Assembly (NCBI GenBank): GCA_964544115.1
Contig: CAZJBP010000168.1
Span: forward strand, 1-7,650
Source of the DNA: CAZJBP01 sp964544115
GTDB taxonomy: Bacteria; Verrucomicrobiota; Kiritimatiellia; UBA8416; JADHWI01
Length of the DNA: 7,650 nucleotides
Reading direction: 5' to 3'
Shown: positions 1 to 5,613 of the stretch, piece after piece
Position numbering within the stretch: the first letter of the stretch is position 1
Layout: each line of letters opens with the position of its first letter
The notes under the pieces: model-generated
Database searches by the model: none
What the model saw: only the letters and a program-made list of their open reading frames with translations
Told to the model about the DNA's origin: nothing
Position numbers and translations under genes: made by a program

Positions 1-171
1 CCGTCGCCCCGTCGCCGCACCATTGCGATCCATGCGCCTTAGGCGAGGATTTGGGTGCTCACTCCGGGCTGGCGCACGGAGACCGGATGGGCTATTTACG
101 CATCGGTTCGTGTCGTCGCCGAGGGCTGGGCACGGCGGCAGGGCCAACAAGCGGAGCGGGAGGAAGCAACC

Positions 172-1167
172 ATGAGCAATCTGACGACATCCTACATGGG
201 CATCCAACTGGCCAACCCCGTGGTGGTGGCCGCGTCCACATTCTCGGGAAAGATCGATACCATCCGGAAGATCCAGGATCTCGGAGCCGGCGCGCTGGTG
301 ATCAAGTCGCTCTTCGAAGAGCAGGTGCTCCATGAGGTCGGGGAGATGGAGGAGGCGCTTCTGACGGGCGCCGAGAATTACGCCGAGGCGCTGACGTACA
401 TGCCGATGCTGGAGCATGCGGGCGCGCGCGAACACCTGATGTGGGTCGAGAAAGCGCGTGAAGCCGTCAAGATGCCTCTCATCGGCAGCGTGAACGCCGT
501 CCATGCCGGCAAGTGGGTGGACTACGCCCGCCAGATGGCGGAGACCGGCGTCGATGCGCTGGAGCTCAACGTCTACGCGGTCGAAGCCGATCCGGAGCGC
601 AGCAGCGCCTCGATCGAGAAGCGGCTGTTCGAAACGTTCGACGCCGTCCGCGGCGCGGTCAAGATTCCCGTAGCCGTGAAACTCAGCCCCTTCTACTCCG
701 GCCTGGCCCACGTCGTGAGCGAACTGGAGCGGCGCGGCGCGGCCGGCGTGGTCCTGTTCAACCGGTTCCTGCAGCCGGACATCAACCCCGAGACCGAGAC
801 CCTTGAAAAGGCGAAGGGCTTAAGCCACGCTGCGGACATGCGGCTGCCCCTGCGCTGGATCGCCCTGCTCTACGGACGGGTGGGGCTGGACCTGATCGGC
901 AACACCGGCGTCGAGAACGCCGCCGACATCGTCAGGTACCTGCTGGCCGGATCCACGGCGGTCCAGGTGGCCTCGGTGCTGTACCGCAACGGGGTGGACG
1001 TGCTGCCGGCCCTGATCAACGGCGTCGACGCCTGGATGTCCCGCAAGGGCTACGCCGCCATCGAGGACTTCCGCGGCAAGGTCAGCCAGCGCGACTTCGA
1101 GGGCAGCCTCTTCAACTTCGAACGCGCCCAGTACGTGGACTTCCTGATGCGCACCGGGGCCCATTAG
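172..1167 (+). CDS. Dihydroorotate dehydrogenase-like flavoprotein (non-canonical DHOD-like subfamily), 331 aa
   Basis: The protein reads as a complete TIM barrel related to class 1 dihydroorotate dehydrogenases. Family marks are the N-terminal YMGIQLANPVVVAAS (8-22), IKSLFEEQ (44-51), VAVKLSPF (167-174), and the C-terminal phosphate/FMN-binding part with GNTGV (243-247) and AGSTAVQVAS (259-268). K170 fits the flavin/substrate lysine. The loop that in true PyrD reads roughly NxSCPN or NxSSPN and supplies the catalytic Cys or Ser is here ELNVYAVEAD (131-140). The segment that should give orotate-binding residues reads LFNRFLQPDI (195-204). By family knowledge this matches the DHOD-like group whose substrate is not established, so a role in pyrimidine synthesis should not be assumed. 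An in-frame GTG lies upstream at 55, but ATG 172 is preferred because GGAGGA (159-164) sits 7 bases before it and family homology starts there. No pyrimidine gene is nearby. Fold assignment is secure; reaction unknown. Confidence 0.9.
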   Translation: MSNLTTSYMGIQLANPVVVAASTFSGKIDTIRKIQDLGAGALVIKSLFEEQVLHEVGEMEEALLTGAENYAEALTYMPMLEHAGAREHLMWVEKAREAVKMPLIGSVNAVHAGKWVDYARQMAETGVDALELNVYAVEADPERSSASIEKRLFETFDAVRGAVKIPVAVKLSPFYSGLAHVVSELERRGAAGVVLFNRFLQPDINPETETLEKAKGLSHAADMRLPLRWIALLYGRVGLDLIGNTGVENAADIVRYLLAGSTAVQVASVLYRNGVDVLPALINGVDAWMSRKGYAAIEDFRGKVSQRDFEGSLFNFERAQYVDFLMRTGAH

Positions 1168-1580
1168 GCCCGGCGGGCCGGGGCGGGCGGCGCAGGGCCG
1201 TTGACCTCTTTGTCGTGCGGATCCCATTCGTGCGTCACGTAGGCCCGGACTCGATGGATCTTGCGCTGGGCAAAGACGCAGGCGGCCCGCGACAGTCCGG
1301 AGGCCGATACTTCCCGGTCGAACCGCCCGCGAACGTCGTCGATCAAGGCGTCCAGCGACCCGTAGTCGTCCGCTCGAATGCCGTCGAGGATGCGCCGGAA
1401 ATGTCCCACCGCGCGGCTCTCATTGCCGAGCACGGCCACGTTCCCGAGGCAGACATGCTCGGTAATCTCGCGCCGCGCCTCTCGCTCGCGGTAGTCGGCG
1501 ATCATCTGGCAGATGTGGTCCTCCAGGTCCTCCATCTCCAGCCGCAGAACCCTGAGAAACTTCTCCCGCTGACCCGACAC
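1164..1580 (-). CDS. Uncharacterised 138-aa helical protein
   Basis: I do not recognise this family. The frame has strong G/C preference at third codon positions, a promoter and a good ribosome site, so it is probably a real gene. The product is predicted soluble, rich in charged residues and mostly alpha-helical: helices near 4-40 (KFLRVLRLEMEDLEDHI), 40-70 (EHVCLGNVAVLGNESRAVGH) and 74-117. It ends in a Pro/Ala/Arg tail (127-138). Cysteines sit at 24, 44 and 101 without a metal-site pattern. No signal peptide or membrane segment is visible. The start is taken as GTG 1580, because AAAGGGGG lies 8 bases upstream. The longer frame to a TTG at 1634 would begin inside the -35 box of the promoter. 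Its stop codon overlaps that of the convergent DHOD-like gene, so the two are not one operon. Function unknown. Confidence 0.75.
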   Translation of the reverse strand: MSGQREKFLRVLRLEMEDLEDHICQMIADYREREARREITEHVCLGNVAVLGNESRAVGHFRRILDGIRADDYGSLDALIDDVRGRFDREVSASGLSRAACVFAQRKIHRVRAYVTHEWDPHDKEVNGPAPPAPARRA

Positions 1581-1605
1581 GTGTACTACCCCCTTTCCAG
1601 TGTGG

Positions 1606-1634
1606 AGCTTACGCCTGAACCCGGGTGAGGTCAA
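1606..1634 (-). promoter_or_regulatory. Sigma70-type promoter for the 138-aa protein gene
   Basis: Read on the minus strand, TTGACC (1634-1629) is followed after exactly 17 bases by TAAGCT (1611-1606). Transcription would start near 1599, giving a leader of about 20 bases that contains the purine run GGAAAGGGGG (1598-1589) and then the GTG start at 1580. This geometry supports both the promoter and the choice of start codon. It is a sequence match only. Confidence 0.6.
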
Positions 1635-1639
1635 GGCGA

Positions 1640-1666
1640 GCGGCCGCGGCGACCGGCCGCGGCCGC
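1640..1666. repeat. GC-only perfect hairpin
   Basis: GCGGCCGCGG (1640-1649) and CCGCGGCCGC (1657-1666) form a perfect 10-base-pair stem around a 7-base loop. It lies just upstream of the -35 box of the minus-strand promoter. No T tract follows on either strand, so it is not a classical terminator. A protein-binding site or an extruding palindrome is possible. In such GC-rich DNA a chance origin is also possible. Confidence 0.4.
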
Positions 1667-1723
1667 GTCTGCGCGCGCAAACGCATCCAAGCCGTTCTCC
1701 CGCTTCGATTCGGATTCCTTCTC

Positions 1724-1903
1724 GGGGTCGGCGTCGGGATCGAATGGCACGGACTTAGGGGCTCTTGCCGTCCTGATCGTAATCCTAATCTTGCTCTTAA
1801 TCCGCTCATGCATAATGGATTAAGATTAAGATCAAGATTAGGAGCCGGATGGGAATTCGAGCTTAACTAGGCGCCTATCGATTCCGATGCCGACGCCGAC
1901 CCC
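1724..1903. repeat. Nested inverted repeat built from six-base units
   Basis: The outer arms are 1724-1745 and 1881-1903. Reverse-complemented, the right arm matches the left at all but one substituted and one extra base, sharing GGGGTCGGCGTCGG. The right arm is a tandem of hexamers GATTCC GATGCC GACGCC GACCCC, and the left arm is the same kind of series on the other strand. The inner arms are CCTAATCTTGCTCTTAATCC (1784-1803) and 1817-1842. The latter is again hexamer-periodic (GGATTA AGATTA AGATCA AGATTA GG) and holds one extra unit. The inner loop (1804-1816) contains the palindrome ATGCAT. The AT-rich inner arms stand out from the GC-rich surroundings. No transposase or target duplication is seen. 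It looks like a non-coding dispersed or structured element, but copies elsewhere in the genome cannot be seen from here. Confidence 0.75.
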
Positions 1904-1965
1904 GGAATGGCGGAAGAGGATCAACTGCGCGCGCCCTGGCACCCTTGGTTCAGGGCCGTTGGTTC

Positions 1966-1994
1966 TTGAATGGCGGTGCATGGGAGCCTAGGCT
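1966..1994 (+). promoter_or_regulatory. Sigma70-type promoter for the coiled-coil/nuclease pair
   Basis: TTGAAT (1966-1971), a 17-base spacer and TAGGCT (1989-1994) lie 62 bases before the ATG at 2057. The predicted start near 2001 gives a leader of about 56 bases that includes AAGGAG (2042-2047). The -10 box differs by one base from the TAAGCT of the divergent promoter, which adds some weight. Sequence match only. Confidence 0.55.
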
Positions 1995-2056
1995 TGAGGG
2001 GCTAGGGCTGTGTGTCGGGTGCGCAGGCGATGGCCCCCATCAAGGAGTTCAGTTTC

Positions 2057-2953
2057 ATGCAGAACAACGGATGGATTGTGGCGTGTGTGGCGGCCATTGG
2101 CCTGGCTGCGGGGCTGACGGGTGCGGGGACGGCAGCGCACTACCGCGCCCGCGCGGCGGAGGCTGAGCGCGCCCTCGGCCTGGCCAAAGAGGAGGCCCTG
2201 GCGGCGAACGCGCGCGCTGCGCGGGCGCGGACCGTGACGGTTGAAACGAGCGCTCCGGCGCCGGCGAAGGACGACGGGGCAGCCCTGTCCGATCTCGCCG
2301 CCCGGGATGCACAGATCGCCGAAATGGAGAAACTGCTGGCCCAGCGCGACGAGCAGGTGAAGGCGCTTGAACTGGCGGCCGCCAGCCGCGCGGCCTCCAC
2401 GAACGATGCGCGCCGTGACCGCGGCCGCGCGTGGATGGAACAGCTGCGCGCGAGCAACCCGCAGCGGGCGGAGGAAATGGCCCAGCGCCGCGAAGAGGCC
2501 ATTCAGCAGGCGACCACCGCCTTCACCGACTACATGGAGAAGCTCAAGAGCCGTGACACGTCCACGATGTCGGAGGATGACCGCAACGCGTATTCCCTGT
2601 TGGTCCAAACGCTGGACGAAACCTGGCAGCTGGGCGAGCAGCTGCGTAGCGCGGATCTGCCCATGGAAGAGCGCATGGCGGTCGTCGAGAAGCTGCGCGC
2701 GAATATGGGGGAGCTGAGGCCGATGATGGACGCGGAACGAACGCGCGAGTTCACCCGCATCGGCACCGAGCTGGGGTACAACGCCGATGAAGCCGGGGCC
2801 TTTGCCGCGCATTTGAACGGTGTGGTTGACACCACGTCGATGAGGTCCGTCTTCGAAGGCGGCCTGCGCTCCATCATGGGCGGAGGCCGGGGCCGCGGCG
2901 GAAATCGCGACGGCGGGGGGAGCCGCGACGCGGGCGGCATGGCGCCCCCATGA
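2057..2953 (+). CDS. Membrane-anchored coiled-coil protein with Gly/Arg-rich tail, 298 aa, function unknown
   Basis: The protein opens with a single hydrophobic segment (about 5-27, GWIVACVAAIGLAAGLTGAG) that is likely a signal anchor. Heptad-like coiled-coil stretches follow at about 31-57 and 76-108, separated by a Pro/Ala linker (SAPAPAKDDG, 65-74). The C-terminal half (120-272) is a charged helical domain rich in Arg, Glu and Met. The last 24 residues (275-298) are a Gly/Arg/Asp-rich disordered tail. The bulk is probably outside the cytoplasm. ATG 2057 is chosen over an upstream in-frame GTG at 2012 because AAGGAG lies 9 bases before it and the hydrophobic segment then sits at the N terminus. 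Its stop overlaps the start of the nuclease gene (ATGA, 2950-2953), so the two are co-translated and may act in the same compartment. I cannot name a family; LTxxQ/Spy-like periplasmic helical proteins are a loose comparison only. Confidence 0.82.
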   Translation: MQNNGWIVACVAAIGLAAGLTGAGTAAHYRARAAEAERALGLAKEEALAANARAARARTVTVETSAPAPAKDDGAALSDLAARDAQIAEMEKLLAQRDEQVKALELAAASRAASTNDARRDRGRAWMEQLRASNPQRAEEMAQRREEAIQQATTAFTDYMEKLKSRDTSTMSEDDRNAYSLLVQTLDETWQLGEQLRSADLPMEERMAVVEKLRANMGELRPMMDAERTREFTRIGTELGYNADEAGAFAAHLNGVVDTTSMRSVFEGGLRSIMGGGRGRGGNRDGGGSRDAGGMAPP

Positions 2954-3606
2954 GGCTCACGACGCTGAGCCGAGCCGAGCCATCGATCGTTCGCACCGGG
3001 CTGCGGGCCCTCGCGGCCTGCTGGCTGGCGCTGGCCGCCGCGGGAGCGACGGCCGGAGAGCCTCCGAAGGCCGCGGCCGGCTGGAGCGTCTTTACCAACT
3101 GCACGCTGCTGGCCCGCGCAGCCAATGACGGCGACAGCTTCCACGTCCAGGCCAACGGGGCCGAATACATCTTCCGCCTGTACTTTGCGGACTGCCCCGA
3201 GACGGACCTGCAGGTGCCGGCGCGGGTCCAGGAGCAGGCCAGCTACTGGGGCGTCGGGCGCGCCGAAGCGCTGGAGGCCGGCGCCGATGCCAAACGGTTT
3301 GCCCGCCGCGCGCTGCGGGAGCCCTTTACCGTGCAGACCCGGTTCGAGGACGCGCGCGGGCAGAGCGACCGGCCGCGCTATTTCGCGTTCATTGTCACGC
3401 GCGCAGGCCTGCTGCACGAACAGCTCGTGGCCTGCGGGCTGGCGCGGTCGTATGGAATGCACCAGGACCTGCCGGACGGCACCCCGTGGCGGAAGCATGT
3501 GAGACGGCTTGACGCCATGGAGCATCAGGCGCGACAGAAGAAGCTCGGCCTTTGGGCCTCGTCAGAGGCCCCGGCCCGGCGACGGCCGGCGGCAGCCGGG
3601 CCCTGA
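2950..3606 (+). CDS. Secreted staphylococcal nuclease-like (thermonuclease, SNase) protein, 218 aa
   Basis: A signal peptide (about 1-36: basic start, hydrophobic LRALAACWLALAAAGATAG, likely cut after ATA) precedes an OB-fold SNase domain (about 44-204). All residues known to matter in staphylococcal nuclease have counterparts: the calcium ligands in NDGDSFHV (D60, D62) and FADCPE (D81), catalytic R76 in FRLYFADCPE, the general base E84, and the second arginine R143 in RPRYFAFIV. It therefore looks like an active calcium-dependent phosphodiesterase cleaving DNA or RNA outside the cytoplasm. Compared with the family there is extra sequence at about 86-118, between the PE motif and the central helix. 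The C terminus (207-218) is a short Pro/Arg/Ala tail. No ribosome site is visible; the ATG is part of the ATGA overlap, so translation is likely coupled to the preceding membrane protein. DNA scavenging or envelope turnover are possible roles. Confidence 0.88.
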   Translation: MRLTTLSRAEPSIVRTGLRALAACWLALAAAGATAGEPPKAAAGWSVFTNCTLLARAANDGDSFHVQANGAEYIFRLYFADCPETDLQVPARVQEQASYWGVGRAEALEAGADAKRFARRALREPFTVQTRFEDARGQSDRPRYFAFIVTRAGLLHEQLVACGLARSYGMHQDLPDGTPWRKHVRRLDAMEHQARQKKLGLWASSEAPARRRPAAAGP

Positions 3607-3624
3607 CGGCCGCGCTCGCGGCCG
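3607..3624 (+). terminator. Possible terminator hairpin after the nuclease gene
   Basis: CGGCCGC (3607-3613) and GCGGCCG (3618-3624) form a perfect 7-base-pair stem with loop GCTC, starting on the base right after the TGA stop. The following sequence (ATCTGCGGGTT) lacks a run of T, so intrinsic termination would be weak. The position is the main argument. Confidence 0.35.
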
Positions 3625-3695
3625 CATCTGCGGGTTGGCGCAGAACGGGGCCATCCGACAGATGGACGCTTCACATGGACGCAGAGCGACCCCAA

Positions 3696-3790
3696 GTACA
3701 GCGGGCGCTACGAGCCCGCTGGATTGGCCCGTCTCAGCGCGTTCATAGCCCGCGCTGTACCGCCGCGGTCGGTCTGGCCCGGAGGGCCAG
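3696..3790 (+). repeat. Cluster of hairpins between the nuclease gene and dapA
   Basis: GTACAGCGGGC (3696-3706) can pair with GCCCGCT (3714-3720; 7 pairs, 7-base loop) or, more extensively, with GCCCGCGCTGTAC (3748-3760; 11 pairs with a two-base bulge). The two pairings exclude each other. A separate perfect hairpin follows: CTGGCCC (3774-3780), loop GGA, GGGCCAG (3784-3790). All lie upstream of the proposed dapA promoter, so they would belong to the 3' end of the nuclease transcript or to an independent RNA, not to the dapA leader made from that promoter. None has a T tract. Confidence 0.4.
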
Positions 3791-3846
3791 CGGCCTGCCG
3801 CAAACGCGAAGAGACGCCCCGCGCGCACGGAATCTTGAGGCCTCGT

Positions 3847-3876
3847 TTGACAGCGGCCGCGGGCTTGTGCTATTCG
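3847..3876 (+). promoter_or_regulatory. Candidate promoter of the dapA-dapB-folK-panB operon
   Basis: A perfect -35 box TTGACA (3847-3852) is followed by the sequence TGCTATTCG (3868-3876). The -10 could be TATTCG (3871-3876), with an 18-base spacer and an extended TG motif, or TGCTAT (3868-3873), with 15 bases. Transcription would start near 3882, about 45 bases before dapA. The -35 is strong but the -10 is ambiguous. No lysine-riboswitch features fit in this short leader. Confidence 0.5.
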
Positions 3877-3926
3877 GTTCGCTCATTGGGTGCGGCAAGA
3901 CGCCGCACAACACGGGAGACGCGCTC

Positions 3927-4805
3927 ATGTTCTGCGGCACATACACGGCACTGGTGACCCCCTTCAAGGCGGACGGCAGCCTCGACACCGAAACGTTTCG
4001 CCGGCTGGTCCAGCTTCAGGTGGACGCAGGCATCGACGGCATTGTGCCCGTCGGCACCACGGGCGAGTCGCCCACCCTGGACTACGCCGAACACGCGCAG
4101 GTCATTGAGATTGCCGTGGAAGCCGCGGCCGGCCGGATCAAGGTCATCGCCGGCACGGGGTCCAATTCCACGCACGAGGCGATCGACCTGACCCGCGGCG
4201 CCCTGCGCGCCGGCGCGGATGCCACGCTGCAGGTGACCCCCTATTACAACAAGCCCAACCAGGAGGGCCTATACCGCCACTTCATGGCGGTGGCCGACCT
4301 CGGCCTGCCGGTGCTGCTCTACAACATCCCCGGCCGCTCGGGACGCGAGATTGAGGTGGACACCCTCGTGCGGATGGCCTCGCACCCGCAGATCGCCGCC
4401 GTCAAGGAATCCGCCGGATCGGTGGAGCGCGTGAGCGAGATCCTCAACCGGTGCCCGCGCCTGGCCGTGCTCTCCGGCGACGACCCGCTGACGCTGCCCA
4501 TGATGGTGGTGGGCGCGAGCGGCGTGGTCAGCGTGGCCTCGAACGTCATCCCGCGCGAGGTCGCCGCCATGGTGCGGCACGCGCGGCAGGGCCGCTGGGA
4601 AGAGGCGCGGGCGCTGCACGCGCGGCTCTACCCCCTGTTCCGCGACCTGTTCATCGACACCAACCCCATCCCGGTCAAGGCCGCGATGGAGATGCTCGGG
4701 CTGGGCGAAGCCAACTACCGCCTGCCCCTGTGCCCGCTGGCCGACGCCAAGAAGGCGCGTCTGCGCGAAACCCTCCGGGCCGTCGGCGTCCTGCAAGGAG
4801 CGTGA
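3927..4805 (+). CDS. dapA: 4-hydroxy-tetrahydrodipicolinate synthase
   Basis: DapA condenses pyruvate with aspartate semialdehyde in the cytoplasm, the first committed step toward diaminopimelate and lysine. At 292 residues it has the usual family length. Key residues line up with the E. coli enzyme: GTTGES with T44 and T45, TPYYNKP with Y106/Y107, YNIPGRS with Y132 and R137 (counterparts of Y133 and R138), and the Schiff-base lysine K160 in AAVKESAG (counterpart of K161). The SGDDPLTL and GASGVVSVASN stretches (183-206) complete the barrel. The start at ATG 3927 is preceded by GGGAG 8 bases upstream and gives the normal N terminus (MFCGTYTALVTPF). The frame stays open back to 3552, but that part is not protein-like. 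dapB begins one base after the stop, with its AAGGAG inside the end of dapA, indicating one transcript and coupled translation. Confidence 0.97.
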   Translation: MFCGTYTALVTPFKADGSLDTETFRRLVQLQVDAGIDGIVPVGTTGESPTLDYAEHAQVIEIAVEAAAGRIKVIAGTGSNSTHEAIDLTRGALRAGADATLQVTPYYNKPNQEGLYRHFMAVADLGLPVLLYNIPGRSGREIEVDTLVRMASHPQIAAVKESAGSVERVSEILNRCPRLAVLSGDDPLTLPMMVVGASGVVSVASNVIPREVAAMVRHARQGRWEEARALHARLYPLFRDLFIDTNPIPVKAAMEMLGLGEANYRLPLCPLADAKKARLRETLRAVGVLQGA

Positions 4806-4806
4806 T

Positions 4807-5610
4807 ATGACTCGCATCGTGATTGCCGGCGGCGCCGGCCGCATGGGCCAGGCTCTGATCACCTGCTCTCGGACCGTGCCGGAGCTCTGCATCACCGGCG
4901 TCGTCGAGGCCGCCGGGCACCCGGCGCTGGGCCGCGATGCCGGCACGGTCGCCGGCCGCGATCCGATCGGCGTGCCGGTGACCTCCGAGCTGCGCGCCGC
5001 CCTGGAGCAGGCGGACGTGCTGATCGACTTCACGCTGCACACGACGGCGCCCGTGAACGTCGGCATCGCGCGTGAGCTGCGGCGCGCCGCCGTGATCGGC
5101 GCCACGGGGCTGACCGCGGAGGAGTCCGAACGGCTCGCCCGCGCCTCGGCCGACATCCCGATCGTGTGGGCGCCGAACATGAGCCTCGGCGTGAACCTGC
5201 TGTTCGCCGCCGTGCGCAAGGCGGCCGAGGTCCTGGGCCGGGCGTACAGCTGCGACATCGACGAGACGCACCACGTGCACAAGAAGGACGCTCCCAGCGG
5301 CACCGCGCTGCGGCTGGGCGAGAAAGTGGCGGAAGGGTGGAACACGGAGTTCCAGCGCTTGATGAGCCACGAAGAAGGCGGCGACACGATCCGCCCGGCG
5401 CCGGGGCACATCGTCATCCACTCGCACCGCGAGGGCGAAGTGGTCGGCGACCACACAGTGCGCTTCGACATTGCCGGCGAGAGCGTGGCGTTTACCCACC
5501 GCGCCTTCAGCCGCGAGGCCTTTGCCATGGGCGCGCTCAAGGCGGCCGCCTGGGTCGTGCGGCAGCGGCCGCGGCTCTACGACATGCAGGACGTCCTTGG
5601 CTTGCGGTAA
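4807..5610 (+). CDS. dapB: 4-hydroxy-tetrahydrodipicolinate reductase
   Basis: DapB reduces the DapA product to tetrahydrodipicolinate with NAD(P)H. The 267-residue length is typical. The Rossmann nucleotide site is IAGGAGRMGQ (6-15) with acidic E34 after the second strand. DFT (74-76) and GATGL (98-102) flank the cofactor, and APNMSLGVN (122-130) leads into the substrate domain. The signature ETHHVHKKDAPSGTA (153-167) contains the counterparts of E. coli H159 and K163 (H155, K159). HREGEVVGDHTVRF (207-220) forms the family's C-terminal substrate-side motif. AAGGAG (4795-4800) lies 6 bases before the ATG. It sits one base behind dapA and three bases before folK. All visible catalytic and binding residues are intact, so I expect a working enzyme. 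Confidence 0.97.
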   Translation: MTRIVIAGGAGRMGQALITCSRTVPELCITGVVEAAGHPALGRDAGTVAGRDPIGVPVTSELRAALEQADVLIDFTLHTTAPVNVGIARELRRAAVIGATGLTAEESERLARASADIPIVWAPNMSLGVNLLFAAVRKAAEVLGRAYSCDIDETHHVHKKDAPSGTALRLGEKVAEGWNTEFQRLMSHEEGGDTIRPAPGHIVIHSHREGEVVGDHTVRFDIAGESVAFTHRAFSREAFAMGALKAAAWVVRQRPRLYDMQDVLGLR

Positions 5611-5613
5611 CCG

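Noticed and set aside
69..98. Promoter for the DHOD-like gene with -10 TATTTA at 93-98
   Set aside because: The matching -35 position reads TGGCGC, too weak to call. The real promoter may lie before the window.
55..171. Upstream start of the DHOD-like gene at GTG 55
   Set aside because: The added 39 residues lack family similarity and the good ribosome site belongs to ATG 172.
1625..1870. Small open frames on both strands across the nested repeat, with peptides such as DPDADPEKESESKRE or GFLLGVGVGIE
   Set aside because: The residue patterns are simple translations of the six-base repeat units. There is no ribosome site, and codon use does not match the neighbouring genes.
1724..1903. Insertion sequence or CRISPR array
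   Set aside because: There is no transposase, no target-site duplication and no regular spacer-repeat alternation. The repeats are short hexamers in inverted arms.
2530..3525. Antisense open frame across the coiled-coil and nuclease genes
   Set aside because: It has no recognisable domain and covers two sense genes with clear signal, membrane and catalytic features.
3552..3926. Possible N-terminal extension of DapA by 125 codons
   Set aside because: The frame is open only because of high GC. The extension has no family similarity, runs through the hairpin cluster and the promoter, and DapA from ATG 3927 already has the normal length and start sequence.
3877..3926. Lysine riboswitch before dapA
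   Set aside because: The leader after the proposed promoter is only about 45 bases, far too short, and no matching paired elements are visible.
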